The notes under the pieces: model-generated | The model's database searches: none | What the model was told of the DNA's origin: nothing | The model's input: the letters and a program-made list of their open reading frames with translations, nothing else | Program-made: the position numbers and the translations under genes | Part shown: positions 1 through 6,508 of the stretch, piece by piece | Layout: each line of letters starts with the position of its first letter | How positions within the stretch are numbered: the stretch's first letter is position 1 | Assembly (NCBI GenBank): GCA_035559775.1 | Contig: DATMAU010000065.1 | Span: 1-19,244 of the forward strand | Direction: 5' to 3' | Source: AG1 sp035559775 | GTDB lineage: Archaea > Thermoproteota > Thermoprotei_A > Sulfolobales > AG1 | DNA length: 19,244 nt

Positions 1-23
1 ATCTCATTAGGAGGATGATCTAG

Positions 24-491
24 ATGGTGGTTAGGAGGAGAAAGAAGAGTAGAAAGCTGAGGGGTAGGACAAGAACAATGGGCTGGGGCAATGTGGGCCA
101 GCATAGAAAATCGGGAAGCAGGGGCGGTAAAGGTGCAGTAGGCTTCCACAAGCATAAATGGATGTGGGTTCTAAAGTACTTCCCAGAATGGTATGGTAAG
201 AGGGGCTTCACACCAAGGGGCCCGGAGCACTGGGAGGAGATAAGGGGTATAAACCTATCACAGTTAGAGGAGCTTGTAGAGAAGCTCAGGCTCTCTGGGA
301 GCCTTAAGACAGAGGGTGAGATGCCTGTAATAGATCTTGGGGAGCATGGTTATAACAAGCTCCTAGGGTCTGGAAGGATCTCGATACCGCTTAAGGTTAT
401 AGTTAAATACGCTACAGAGAAGGCTGTGGAGGCTATAAAGAGCGCTGGGGGAGAAGTGGTTATACAGAGTAAGGGGAGAAGTGGTGCCTAG
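24..491 (+). CDS. rpl15: 50S ribosomal protein L15 (uL15), archaeal type
   Basis: This is a large-subunit ribosomal protein that binds 23S rRNA during late assembly of the 50S particle. The 155-residue product begins with a very basic tail (R/K-rich, residues 3-16), followed by the Gly-rich rRNA-contacting segment with GWGNVGQHRKSGSRGGKG near residues 20-37 and the archaeal HKHKW stretch near 42-46. The C-terminal half carries the usual alpha/beta fold with LGSGRISIPLKV near 114-125. Length fits archaeal/eukaryotic-type L15. The ATG start is supported by an AGGAGG about 9 nt upstream. The window begins only 23 nt before it, so upstream genes (usually L30 in archaea) are not visible. In many archaea secY follows L15; here an agmatinase homologue does. 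Identification is firm. Confidence 0.96.
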   Translation: MVVRRRKKSRKLRGRTRTMGWGNVGQHRKSGSRGGKGAVGFHKHKWMWVLKYFPEWYGKRGFTPRGPEHWEEIRGINLSQLEELVEKLRLSGSLKTEGEMPVIDLGEHGYNKLLGSGRISIPLKVIVKYATEKAVEAIKSAGGEVVIQSKGRSGA

Positions 492-506
492 CACTACGCA
501 CTACAG

Positions 507-1433
507 GTGCTCCGGGTGGGTTTAAAGGATCTATATATAGTGAGGAGACCAACAGCCTTCGGTGGGTATGAGTGGAGTAGGGATAAAACGATCTTCAGCT
601 TCCTAGGAGCCCCTTTTGATAGCACGTCAACTTTCAAACCGGGCTCTAGGTTTGCTCCAGACTATCTTAGGGTTTATTCGAGAAGCCTCGAGCTCTTCAG
701 CCCTAGGTCTGGTGTTGATATGGAGGAGATCGGCGTCTATGATGAAGGGGATGTAGCAGTATTCCACGGCGATTCTGTGAGGACTATAGAGGCTATAGAG
801 AATGTTGTTAAGGATCTAGTATCGGAGGGAAGGATCCCGATAGTTGTTGGGGGCGAGCATACTGTAACGCTAGGGTCTGTGAGAGCCCTTCCCAGAGATG
901 CTGGGGTAGTTGTTCTAGACGCCCACATGGATCTCAGGGACGAGTATATGGGTAACAGGTTTAGCCATGCCTGTGTCTCGAAACGGATAGCAGATCTCCT
1001 AGGCACTGGAAGCGTTCTCTTAGTAGGTGTAAGGGCATATACTAAGGAGGAGTTGAGGGTTGCTGCTAAAAGCGGTGTTGATTATGTGACAAGCCTTGAG
1101 TTTAGGAGGGAGGGTAGGAGGGCTGTTGCGGGAAAGATCCTCAGGTTCATGGATAATCATAAGCATATCTATTTATCAATAGATATAGATGTGCTTGACC
1201 CCTCCTTCGCCCCTGGGACGGGTACTCCAGAGCCTGATGGGATAGCTACATGGGATCTCCTTGATCTTCTATACGATGTTGTTGACGAGAGGGTATTGGG
1301 TTTCGATGTGGTTGAGATAAACCCGCTAGCAGATCCTTCTGGGATAACCTCGATGCTCGGGGCTAAGCTTGTTTTCGAGGTGGCGTCCTATATATATAGT
1401 AAGAGGTTTAGGGATAGGAGGGCTCGGCGCTAA
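507..1433 (+). CDS. speB: Agmatinase / ureohydrolase family protein
   Basis: A probable Mn-dependent ureohydrolase. Family members hydrolyse agmatine to putrescine and urea, or arginine or a guanidino compound to its product and urea. All binuclear metal ligands are visible: GGEHT (H118), LDAHMD (D138, H140, D142) and SIDIDVLDP (D226, D228), plus the later EINPLADPSGIT segment near 270-281. H154 in RFSHAC fits the substrate-side histidine motif. At 308 residues it matches archaeal agmatinases. Archaea of this group usually make putrescine from arginine through arginine decarboxylase and agmatinase, so agmatine is the likeliest substrate, but sequence alone cannot exclude guanidinobutyrase-like activity. 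The GTG start lies 15 nt after the L15 stop; another GTG lies 9 nt further in. No promoter is obvious between the two genes, so cotranscription with L15 is likely. Confidence 0.88.
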   Translation: MLRVGLKDLYIVRRPTAFGGYEWSRDKTIFSFLGAPFDSTSTFKPGSRFAPDYLRVYSRSLELFSPRSGVDMEEIGVYDEGDVAVFHGDSVRTIEAIENVVKDLVSEGRIPIVVGGEHTVTLGSVRALPRDAGVVVLDAHMDLRDEYMGNRFSHACVSKRIADLLGTGSVLLVGVRAYTKEELRVAAKSGVDYVTSLEFRREGRRAVAGKILRFMDNHKHIYLSIDIDVLDPSFAPGTGTPEPDGIATWDLLDLLYDVVDERVLGFDVVEINPLADPSGITSMLGAKLVFEVASYIYSKRFRDRRARR

Positions 1434-1435
1434 CC

Positions 1436-1442
1436 TTTATAA
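1436..1442 (+). promoter_or_regulatory. TATA box of the DHH phosphoesterase gene
   Basis: TTTATAA lies immediately after the agmatinase stop. Archaeal transcription starts about 26 nt downstream, near 1465, which leaves a leader of about 13 nt containing GGTG (1469-1472), five nt before the TTG start at 1478. Confidence 0.65.
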
Positions 1443-1477
1443 GCACCGAATCGCTGATCTAGAGAGCTGGTGCGTTT

Positions 1478-2485
1478 TTGAGCAGTAGTGTCAGTGTGAT
1501 AATAACCCACACCGATATAGATGGGATCGGGAGTGCTGCAGCCTATATAAGGCTGAGGCTTGGGGGAAAGAGGTATGTTGTTATCTTCACAGAGCCTGAG
1601 GATCTCGAGTACGCTGTTGAAGAAGCCTGGGATCTCTATGGGGGCTCTGCGGAGAGGGTTGTTATAACAGATCTCTCGCCAAACGCTAACAATGCTGAAA
1701 GAATAGGTGTTATGCTGGGTGCTTTTAGGAACAGGGGTGTTGAGGTCGAGTGGTATGATCACCATGTATGGGATGAGAACGTGTTTAACTCCCTCTCTAG
1801 ATATGCTAAGATAAAGATCGATAGATCCACGTGTGCGACGGGGGTCGTGGCATCAGCCTCAGAGAACAGGGATCGGTTTATCGAGAGCCTTATCTCAGCA
1901 GTGTGTTCCATAGATCTGTGGAGGTTCAGTGACCCGCTCTCACCATGGCTCCTAAGGATCTCGATCTATAGGAGGGATGATCTCTGGAGAAGGCTCCTCC
2001 TAAACCTACTGATCAGCTCACAGAGTATTGAGGATATAATAGCCTGGGGGAGACCATATGTTGAGAAGCTCGTGGATAAAGAGCTAAGGCTATATAATCA
2101 GTATTGGAGAAAAACCAGGATCACTAGGATCGATGGTGTCTCCCTAGCATCTGTTGTTAAGAGGCATAGAGAGATCTCGGCAAGCCAGCTAGCCCACTAC
2201 ATTCTCTCAATAAGCAATAGCGATATAGCATTGATAATAAACCCAGCAGGCCCCCTGAGCCTGAGGTCTAGGAAATGCGATGTAAGGCTAATAGCCCTAA
2301 AACTAGGCGGAGGAGGGCATAAGCCAGCGGCCGGGGCTTTTATAGGAATACCGATTATATATAAACTGCTATATAGGTTCAGGATCGAGAAACCCCTCCA
2401 CGATTACGTCCTATCAAGGGTAAATGATATTGTGAAAAGTACTGGGTGTGTCAGAATAGATCTAGCGGAGGGGCGTTCATCCTAA
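1478..2485 (+). CDS. DHH/DHHA1-domain phosphoesterase (NrnA/RecJ-like)
   Basis: A metal-dependent phosphoesterase of the DHH superfamily, which includes RecJ nucleases, nanoRNases, cyclic-dinucleotide and oligonucleotide phosphodiesterases, and archaeal RecJ-like proteins. The DHH motifs are in order: HTDIDG (D13, D15), ITDLSPN (D65), YDHH (94-96) and SIDLW (D146). The C-terminal DHHA1 domain carries the diagnostic GGGGHKPAAG at 277-286. At 335 residues it is a compact DHH-DHHA1 protein without extra domains. The TTG start is preferred because GGTG sits 5 nt upstream and the protein begins directly with the first strand (SVSVIITHTDIDG). Substrate cannot be read from sequence: single-stranded DNA or RNA, short oligonucleotides or a signalling dinucleotide are all possible. 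Confidence 0.88.
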   Translation: MSSSVSVIITHTDIDGIGSAAAYIRLRLGGKRYVVIFTEPEDLEYAVEEAWDLYGGSAERVVITDLSPNANNAERIGVMLGAFRNRGVEVEWYDHHVWDENVFNSLSRYAKIKIDRSTCATGVVASASENRDRFIESLISAVCSIDLWRFSDPLSPWLLRISIYRRDDLWRRLLLNLLISSQSIEDIIAWGRPYVEKLVDKELRLYNQYWRKTRITRIDGVSLASVVKRHREISASQLAHYILSISNSDIALIINPAGPLSLRSRKCDVRLIALKLGGGGHKPAAGAFIGIPIIYKLLYRFRIEKPLHDYVLSRVNDIVKSTGCVRIDLAEGRSS

Positions 2486-2581
2486 CCATGAATCGCTAGC
2501 TCTAAGCACTTCTGTCTATCTAGCATGTTTGTCAGTATCCCTCGATACTGCATCGCAACACGGTATTAAAATCCTATTCCC

Positions 2582-2691
2582 CCGCTTTAAATCCCTCAAC
2601 TAAGACCTATATCTCAAGTCTTTAGGCCCGGAAGATCTTAGCTGTGATAGACTGTTCCAAGCTTACCATATATTAACGAGATCTAAAGCGG
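2582..2691. other. Intergenic inverted-repeat structure
   Basis: The 253-bp gap between the DHH and QueD genes has no convincing reading frame. It contains a perfect 8-bp inverted repeat, CCGCTTTA at 2582-2589 and TAAAGCGG at 2684-2691. It encloses a smaller imperfect hairpin in which AAGAC pairs with GTCTT (about 2602-2622) and the palindrome AAGATCTT (about 2632-2639). A separate small hairpin, GTATC/GATAC, lies near 2535-2548. This could be a structured transcript or simply a terminator/promoter spacer. Evidence is secondary-structure potential only. Confidence 0.25.
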
Positions 2692-2712
2692 CATGTGGAA
2701 AGAGACGGCTGG

Positions 2713-2720
2713 ATATTTAT
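2713..2720 (+). promoter_or_regulatory. TATA box of the QueD-family gene
   Basis: ATATTTAT lies 19-26 nt upstream of the TTG at 2739. The spacing puts the transcription start close to the translation start, so the gene is probably leaderless. Confidence 0.55.
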
Positions 2721-2738
2721 GGGCTTTACAGCCATACT

Positions 2739-3155
2739 TTGTTGGTAGTCGTGGAGGCGTTTGGTTTGAGGACATGTATAAGTGTGAGGTCTAGGTTTAT
2801 TGCTGGGCACAGGGTTCCTGAGAATCTTAGCCAGAAATGCTCAAAGATACATGGGCACAACTATCTCGTTAAAGTAAAAGTATGTGCCAATGGGAGCATA
2901 CCATGGGTTATGGATCTTGACGAGCTCAGCAAGGCCGTCAATACCCTCCTCGAACCCCTGGATCACTCATACATATTATCAGAGGGCCAGGAGGATATAG
3001 CTGGTGCTAAAAACATAAGACTCCCCATAAAGATAGCATCTGCCGAAGAGATAGCCAGGTGGATCTATGTGTCCCTCGATAACATGGGTATAAAGGGCTT
3101 GTCAGAGGTCGAAGTATGCGAGACAGATGATTACTGCGCAAGCTATGGCGAGTAG
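2739..3155 (+). CDS. queD: 6-carboxy-tetrahydropterin synthase / QueD family (PTPS-like)
   Basis: A T-fold pterin enzyme. QueD converts dihydroneopterin triphosphate to 6-carboxy-5,6,7,8-tetrahydropterin on the path to preQ0, which archaea use to make archaeosine in tRNA. Zinc-binding and catalytic features are visible: H24 in RFIAGHR, then C34, H38 and H40 in the CxxxHGH motif (KCSKIHGHNY), the D75-H76 pair in PLDHSYIL and E128 near the end in VEVCETDD. The 138-residue length is normal. The catalytic Cys argues for QueD chemistry rather than PTPS variants that lack it, although archaeal members may also serve other pterin pathways. Possible starts are TTG 2739, TTG 2742 and GTG 2751; all would be leaderless or nearly so given the TATA box at 2713-2720. 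Confidence 0.87.
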   Translation: MLVVVEAFGLRTCISVRSRFIAGHRVPENLSQKCSKIHGHNYLVKVKVCANGSIPWVMDLDELSKAVNTLLEPLDHSYILSEGQEDIAGAKNIRLPIKIASAEEIARWIYVSLDNMGIKGLSEVEVCETDDYCASYGE

Positions 3156-3197
3156 ATGATAGCCTAAAAAACCACAGCCTAAAAGGTTAGGTTGATA

Positions 3198-3206
3198 CTA
3201 TATAGG
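3198..3206 (+). promoter_or_regulatory. TATA box of the NnrS-like gene
   Basis: CTATATAGG is centred about 27 nt upstream of the GTG at 3229, the spacing expected for a leaderless transcript. This supports GTG 3229 as the real start. Confidence 0.6.
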
Positions 3207-3228
3207 GTGTGTCGCACCACTAGCCAGG

Positions 3229-4476
3229 GTGATCTTGGGGGCAGGCGGATCTTTTTATCCCCTAGGCGTTGGAAGACCAATAATGCTCTCAGGCATGATC
3301 TCTCTGGTCCTTGGCGGGCTTGTCGGGACTCTCTTGATGCTCAAATACCAAGGAATAGATATAGCTTTCGCAGAAAACCTCCCAGGAGCTGGTTTCCACT
3401 GGTTCCTAATGATCTATGGTTTTCTACTCTCACTAATATCTGTGGAGATATTCTCCCTCCTATCCTTTGAATGGTCAGGCAGGGTTGCTCCTACCCACTA
3501 TATAGTCTCATACCTAGCCCTCTTCTGGGGATCGATTATCCTCTGGATCTATGGCGAAGTTATTATATCCATAGCCTTGGTATCGGTCAATATGGCTCTA
3601 CTAGCAGCATATGGATCATCCGTATTTCTAAGACCCAGCAGGCTTGGTTTCAGGCCAACCCACTATAATATCCTCCTGGTTCTGACACCGGTAATAACGC
3701 TCGCAGTATTGTTACTCTGGATCCTTCAGAGGGTCTTTCTAGGATCACCGGTATATGAGATAGGGATCGCTAGCCTCGTATTCCCACTCGGAGCTATACT
3801 GGCTGTTGAGTCGAGAGACATACCGCTCCTCACAGGCCAGGTTGGTGAAAGACGCTCGCCATATAGGGTCATGATCATGGCTGGCTATTTTCTTGCTATC
3901 ACCGGTGTGGTTATATATTCAGCGAGGATTCCTTATAACAACATAGTTGGCGGCTTCCTAGCGATCCTAGGATCGCTCCTGGCATTCAAGGATCTAGGGC
4001 TTCTCTCAAGCCTTAGAAGCGGGGCTAGGGGAGGCCTTGTCCCAGTCTATATGGCTAGGTATTCGTTGGTGCATATGGTAACAGCATTCACATGGCTCTT
4101 GCTAGGAGGCTCTCTATTCGTGCTAACGCCCCTCCTCACAGAAGTATCAAGCCTCACAAGAGATCTTGCTGTACATGCTATAACACTTGGCTTTATATTC
4201 AACACTATATTCGGCGTGGATGCCGTGCTTATGTATAGCCATGCGGGGATTAGTCTTAGGAAGGTTCCCAGACCCAGCTATATACCATATATATTGCTCA
4301 ACACGTCCCTCATCCTAAGGGCTATCTATGACCTCACAGGGATCCAGGGGATCACTGTGGCTTCAGCACCCCTCACAGGGCTTGCGATAGTCGTGTTCTT
4401 CCTCATGCATAATATGAGGCTTTCTAGGCTTAGGAGGGAGATGATCGCTATGAGGACTGGTAGTAAGCATACCTAG
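3229..4476 (+). CDS. Polytopic membrane protein, NnrS-like
   Basis: An integral membrane protein of 415 residues with about 11-12 hydrophobic helices from residue 15 to 395. The family assignment is tentative. Two stretches resemble NnrS/haem-copper-type membrane proteins: GFHWFLMIYGFLLSLI near 55-70 (histidine at the start of a helix followed by a YGF-type segment) and AVHAITLGFIFNTIFG near 314-329 followed by SHAG near 337-340, close to the NnrS pattern of a helix-borne histidine, a Gly-rich turn and a GHTGR-like site. Histidines 57, 90, 145, 282, 316 and 338 lie in or at the ends of predicted helices and could bind haem or metal. NnrS proteins are linked to nitric-oxide stress in bacteria; no denitrification genes are visible here. 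The start is supported by the leaderless TATA spacing. Confidence 0.6.
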   Translation: MILGAGGSFYPLGVGRPIMLSGMISLVLGGLVGTLLMLKYQGIDIAFAENLPGAGFHWFLMIYGFLLSLISVEIFSLLSFEWSGRVAPTHYIVSYLALFWGSIILWIYGEVIISIALVSVNMALLAAYGSSVFLRPSRLGFRPTHYNILLVLTPVITLAVLLLWILQRVFLGSPVYEIGIASLVFPLGAILAVESRDIPLLTGQVGERRSPYRVMIMAGYFLAITGVVIYSARIPYNNIVGGFLAILGSLLAFKDLGLLSSLRSGARGGLVPVYMARYSLVHMVTAFTWLLLGGSLFVLTPLLTEVSSLTRDLAVHAITLGFIFNTIFGVDAVLMYSHAGISLRKVPRPSYIPYILLNTSLILRAIYDLTGIQGITVASAPLTGLAIVVFFLMHNMRLSRLRREMIAMRTGSKHT

Positions 4477-4543
4477 ATTTCTAGCTTTTCTCTCACTCGT
4501 AATTTACATATCCATGTTATGTGGATCTATGACCGCAGCTGGA

Positions 4544-4551
4544 CTATATAA
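4544..4551 (+). promoter_or_regulatory. TATA box of the hexuloisomerase gene
   Basis: CTATATAA predicts transcription start near 4574, about 8 nt before the GTG at 4582. Confidence 0.65.
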
Positions 4552-4581
4552 GCATTCTAGACATCACTATTTAGGGAAGCT

Positions 4582-5241
4582 GTGGATAATCCCTCACCAA
4601 GACCTAGATCACAGGTAGATCTTTCTAGTAAGAGTAACTACGAGACATTTAGAAGATCCATGATCAGTATAGCCCGCTTTATACTAGAGGCTTCTGAGAA
4701 GATCTCGAGCGAAGAGATCTCGAGGGCTATCTCCCTGCTCCTGGACGTATATAGACAGAGGAGAAAAGTCCTTGTCATGGGTGCTGGGAGGAGCGGGCTG
4801 GTTGGTAGAGCCTTTGCAATGAGGCTATTACACCTAGGCTACCAGGTCAACGTGCTTGGAGACACTATAGTCCCGCCTATAAGTAAAGGGGATCTTGTGA
4901 TAGCTATAAGCGGTTCTGGTAGAACTAAGCTTATAGTAACAGCTGCTGAGGCTGCTAAGACAGTTGGCGCACTGATACTCGGGATAACGTCTTTCCCAGA
5001 CTCACCGCTAGCCCAGCTATGCGATGCGGTAATAGTAGTGCCCGGCAGAACCAAGGTTGCGCGTGAGGAGGATTATTTCATGAGACAGATCCTAGGGATC
5101 CACGAGCCCCTAGCACCTCTGGGAACACTCTTTGAGGATACAGCGATGGTTTTCCTCGACGGGCTTGTGGTGGAGCTGATGGAGAGGCTGGGTATAAGTG
5201 AAGAGGATCTTGGGAAGAGGCATGCCAACATAGAGATATAG
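4582..5241 (+). CDS. hxlB: 6-phospho-3-hexuloisomerase (SIS domain)
   Basis: PHI interconverts D-arabino-3-hexulose 6-phosphate and fructose 6-phosphate. In archaea lacking the oxidative pentose-phosphate pathway, the reverse ribulose monophosphate route through PHI and hexulose-phosphate synthase (HPS) supplies ribulose 5-phosphate. The 219-residue protein has a single SIS domain: MGAGRSGLVGRAFAMRLLHL (66-85), the phosphosugar-binding ISGSGRT (109-115), PLGTLFEDTA (179-188) and the C-terminal RHANIE that is typical of PHI. Relative to the roughly 180-residue Methanocaldococcus enzyme, as I recall it, there is an N-terminal extension of about 20 residues. The GTG start is kept because it sits just after the predicted transcription start; ATG at codon 27 is the alternative. 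The partner HPS gene is not in this window. Confidence 0.92.
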   Translation: MDNPSPRPRSQVDLSSKSNYETFRRSMISIARFILEASEKISSEEISRAISLLLDVYRQRRKVLVMGAGRSGLVGRAFAMRLLHLGYQVNVLGDTIVPPISKGDLVIAISGSGRTKLIVTAAEAAKTVGALILGITSFPDSPLAQLCDAVIVVPGRTKVAREEDYFMRQILGIHEPLAPLGTLFEDTAMVFLDGLVVELMERLGISEEDLGKRHANIEI

Positions 5242-5271
5242 AGATACGAGGATCTATGCCAGCTGATTAAC

Positions 5272-5279
5272 ACTTATAT
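5272..5279 (+). promoter_or_regulatory. TATA box of the L12 gene
   Basis: ACTTATAT lies about 26 nt upstream of 5301, giving a predicted short leader that holds GGTGA at 5303-5307 before the L12 coding sequence. Confidence 0.55.
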
Positions 5280-5302
5280 TCCTCCGATAAGTATTGTTAA
5301 TA

Positions 5303-5307
5303 GGTGA
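5303..5307 (+). promoter_or_regulatory. Shine-Dalgarno that fixes the L12 start
   Basis: GGTGA matches the 3' end of archaeal 16S rRNA and lies 6 nt before the ATA at 5314. Other genes here use the same motif at 4-6 nt from their start codons, so this site points to ATA 5314 rather than to the GTG at 5377, which is 69 nt away. Confidence 0.65.
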
Positions 5308-5313
5308 ATCAGT

Positions 5314-5640
5314 ATAGAGTACGTCTACGCAACCCTCCTCCTACACTCGGCAGGTAAAGAGATTAGCGAGGATAATGTGAGAAAGATCCTATTATCCGCT
5401 GGGATAGAGGTTGACGAGGTAAGGCTAAAAAGCCTAGTAGCGGCTGTGAAGCAGATAAATATCGACGAGGTTATCAAAACAGCCGTCTTCGCACCAGCAG
5501 CCGCGATAGCTGCTCCAGCACCCCAGGCACCACAAGCACAGCAGGAGAAGCAAGCAAAGCCTGAGGAGGAGAAGAAGGAGGAGAAGAAAGAGGTTAGCGA
5601 GGAGGAGCTAGAGCAAGGCCTCTCAGCCCTCTTCGGATAG
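5314..5640 (+). CDS. rpl12: 50S ribosomal protein L12 (P1 stalk), apparent ATA start
   Basis: The stalk protein L12/P1 dimerises and binds P0 (L10) to form the flexible stalk that recruits translation GTPases. The frame reads IEYVYATLLLHSAGKEISED at the N terminus, which matches the invariant archaeal MEYxYAxLLLHxAGKEI opening exactly if the ATA at 5314 supplies the initiator Met. Upstream in the same frame there are only two codons (ATC, AGT) before the TGA at 5305-5307. The first canonical start, GTG at 5377, would delete the dimerisation helix. The rest is standard: INIDEV helix, an Ala/Pro hinge, the Lys/Glu-rich segment and the C-terminal GLSALFG that binds elongation factors. This start gives 108 residues, normal for archaeal L12. 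L10 and L1, the usual operon partners, are absent. Confidence 0.9.
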   Translation: MEYVYATLLLHSAGKEISEDNVRKILLSAGIEVDEVRLKSLVAAVKQINIDEVIKTAVFAPAAAIAAPAPQAPQAQQEKQAKPEEEKKEEKKEVSEEELEQGLSALFG

Positions 5641-5646
5641 TTTTTT
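5641..5646 (+). terminator. Poly-T terminator after L12
   Basis: Six T residues directly follow the L12 stop codon. This is a typical archaeal intrinsic termination signal, which needs no hairpin. Confidence 0.5.
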
Positions 5647-5702
5647 AACAGACTGGCCGAATAGCTACTCCTGCTTACCCCTAGATGTTTTTGATACTGC
5701 GG

Positions 5703-5786
5703 GTCCGAGGTTTGCTTTTAGCCAAACGGTACATGGCTCCACAGGGATCCCAAGATCTCTGCGGATAGAGGTGTAAGTCCCCGGAC
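5703..5786 (+). other. Possible structured RNA in the L12-GINS gap
   Basis: The roughly 290-bp gap at 5647-5938 has no convincing gene. Within it GTCCG (5703-5707) can pair with CGGAC (5782-5786). The enclosed segment contains GTTTG/CAAAC (5710-5714 with 5723-5727), the palindrome GGGATCCC (5744-5751) and a six-pair stem ATCTCT/AGAGGT (5755-5760 with 5767-5772). CAAACGGT occurs twice, at 5723 and 5826. I could not match this to tRNA, SRP RNA, RNase P RNA or a C/D-box guide. The paired segments are short, so this remains a guess. Confidence 0.2.
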
Positions 5787-5898
5787 GAGACCATGAATAA
5801 AATGAGTGGAATGAACATCCAGGGACAAACGGTTAGTATGAAAACAGCTGATCGCAAAGCCATATTAACCGAAACTATAGATCTCTCCTATGTTTACC

Positions 5899-5908
5899 AA
5901 AAATAAAA
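5899..5908 (+). promoter_or_regulatory. TATA-like box of the GINS-like gene
   Basis: The A-rich AAAAATAAAA is centred about 26 nt before the GGTGATCC at 5930-5937. That site is an unusually complete Shine-Dalgarno, eight contiguous bases complementary to the 16S 3' end, placed just before the GTG at 5939. Confidence 0.45.
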
Positions 5909-5938
5909 CAGCTCTCTCAATATTTACACGGTGATCCT

Positions 5939-6394
5939 GTGGAACTGGGGAGGATTCTTGAGGAGGAAGTTATGTTGAGAAAGATCTATGAGATCGGTTA
6001 TGCAAACATAGCCGAAGAGATCGAGAAGATCTCGAAGACCCTCTCCTGGTGCTCCAGAAGGGGTGAGAAGAACATCTGCAGCGAGCTCATAGAAGCCCTA
6101 GATCGTGCTGCAAGCTCCCTCGCAAAGCTCAGGATCTTTAAGACCCTCGGGGGCATAGATCCTGGAGACTCTTTCGATAAAGAGATACTCAGAAGCGTCT
6201 CCCATCTTGTGGAAAGCTATGCCTCGATATTTAAAGGCTACCCCATGGATCCTTATGAGAGGGTTCCTGTGAGATCAAGGGCGGATCTATCGTTGGGAAA
6301 TATAAGGCTGAGGAAGGGTTATGTGCACATGATCCATATAGTCACAGCTGTAAAGCTAGCAGCATGCGGCATAGTAGAGTTCATAGAGATATAG
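5939..6394 (+). CDS. GINS-like replication protein (probable Gins51/Gins15 type)
   Basis: Likely a subunit of the archaeal GINS complex, which links MCM helicase, primase and the RecJ-like/Cdc45 protein at the fork. The assignment is by pattern. The N-terminal two thirds is alpha-helical, with EEEVMLRKIYEIGYANIAEE near 8-27 resembling the opening of the GINS A-domain. The C-terminal 45 residues (VPVRSRADLSLGNIRLRKG, then a hydrophobic stretch ending GIVEFIEI) resemble the small B-domain, whose usual form is KGDVVxLPxxxAexLIxxGxAExI. The GD and LP positions are replaced (KGYVHMIHI), so this could be a diverged paralogue or something else. Size (151 residues) fits. The GTG start is set by a perfect GGTGATCC four nt upstream. 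It appears to be monocistronic. Confidence 0.5.
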   Translation: MELGRILEEEVMLRKIYEIGYANIAEEIEKISKTLSWCSRRGEKNICSELIEALDRAASSLAKLRIFKTLGGIDPGDSFDKEILRSVSHLVESYASIFKGYPMDPYERVPVRSRADLSLGNIRLRKGYVHMIHIVTAVKLAACGIVEFIEI

Positions 6395-6465
6395 CATGGT
6401 AAAGGATCATCATAACAATTACAGGATATTTGGATAAGGAGCATTGTTTCTGAGCCTCTGTAGCA

Positions 6466-6474
6466 TTTTAATAT
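6466..6474 (+). promoter_or_regulatory. TATA box of the hyuAB operon
   Basis: TTTTAATAT predicts transcription start near 6496. The leader then carries GGTGGTG (6496-6502) ahead of the TTG at 6509. A leaderless GTG start at 6497 or 6500 is the alternative. Confidence 0.5.
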
Positions 6475-6508
6475 TATCAACGTAAAAGACAGAGAGGTGG
6501 TGTGCGTT

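Noticed and set aside
5681..5863. 60-codon minus-strand ORF in the L12-GINS gap
   Set aside because: The translation is not protein-like in any recognised way and no promoter or ribosome binding site supports it.
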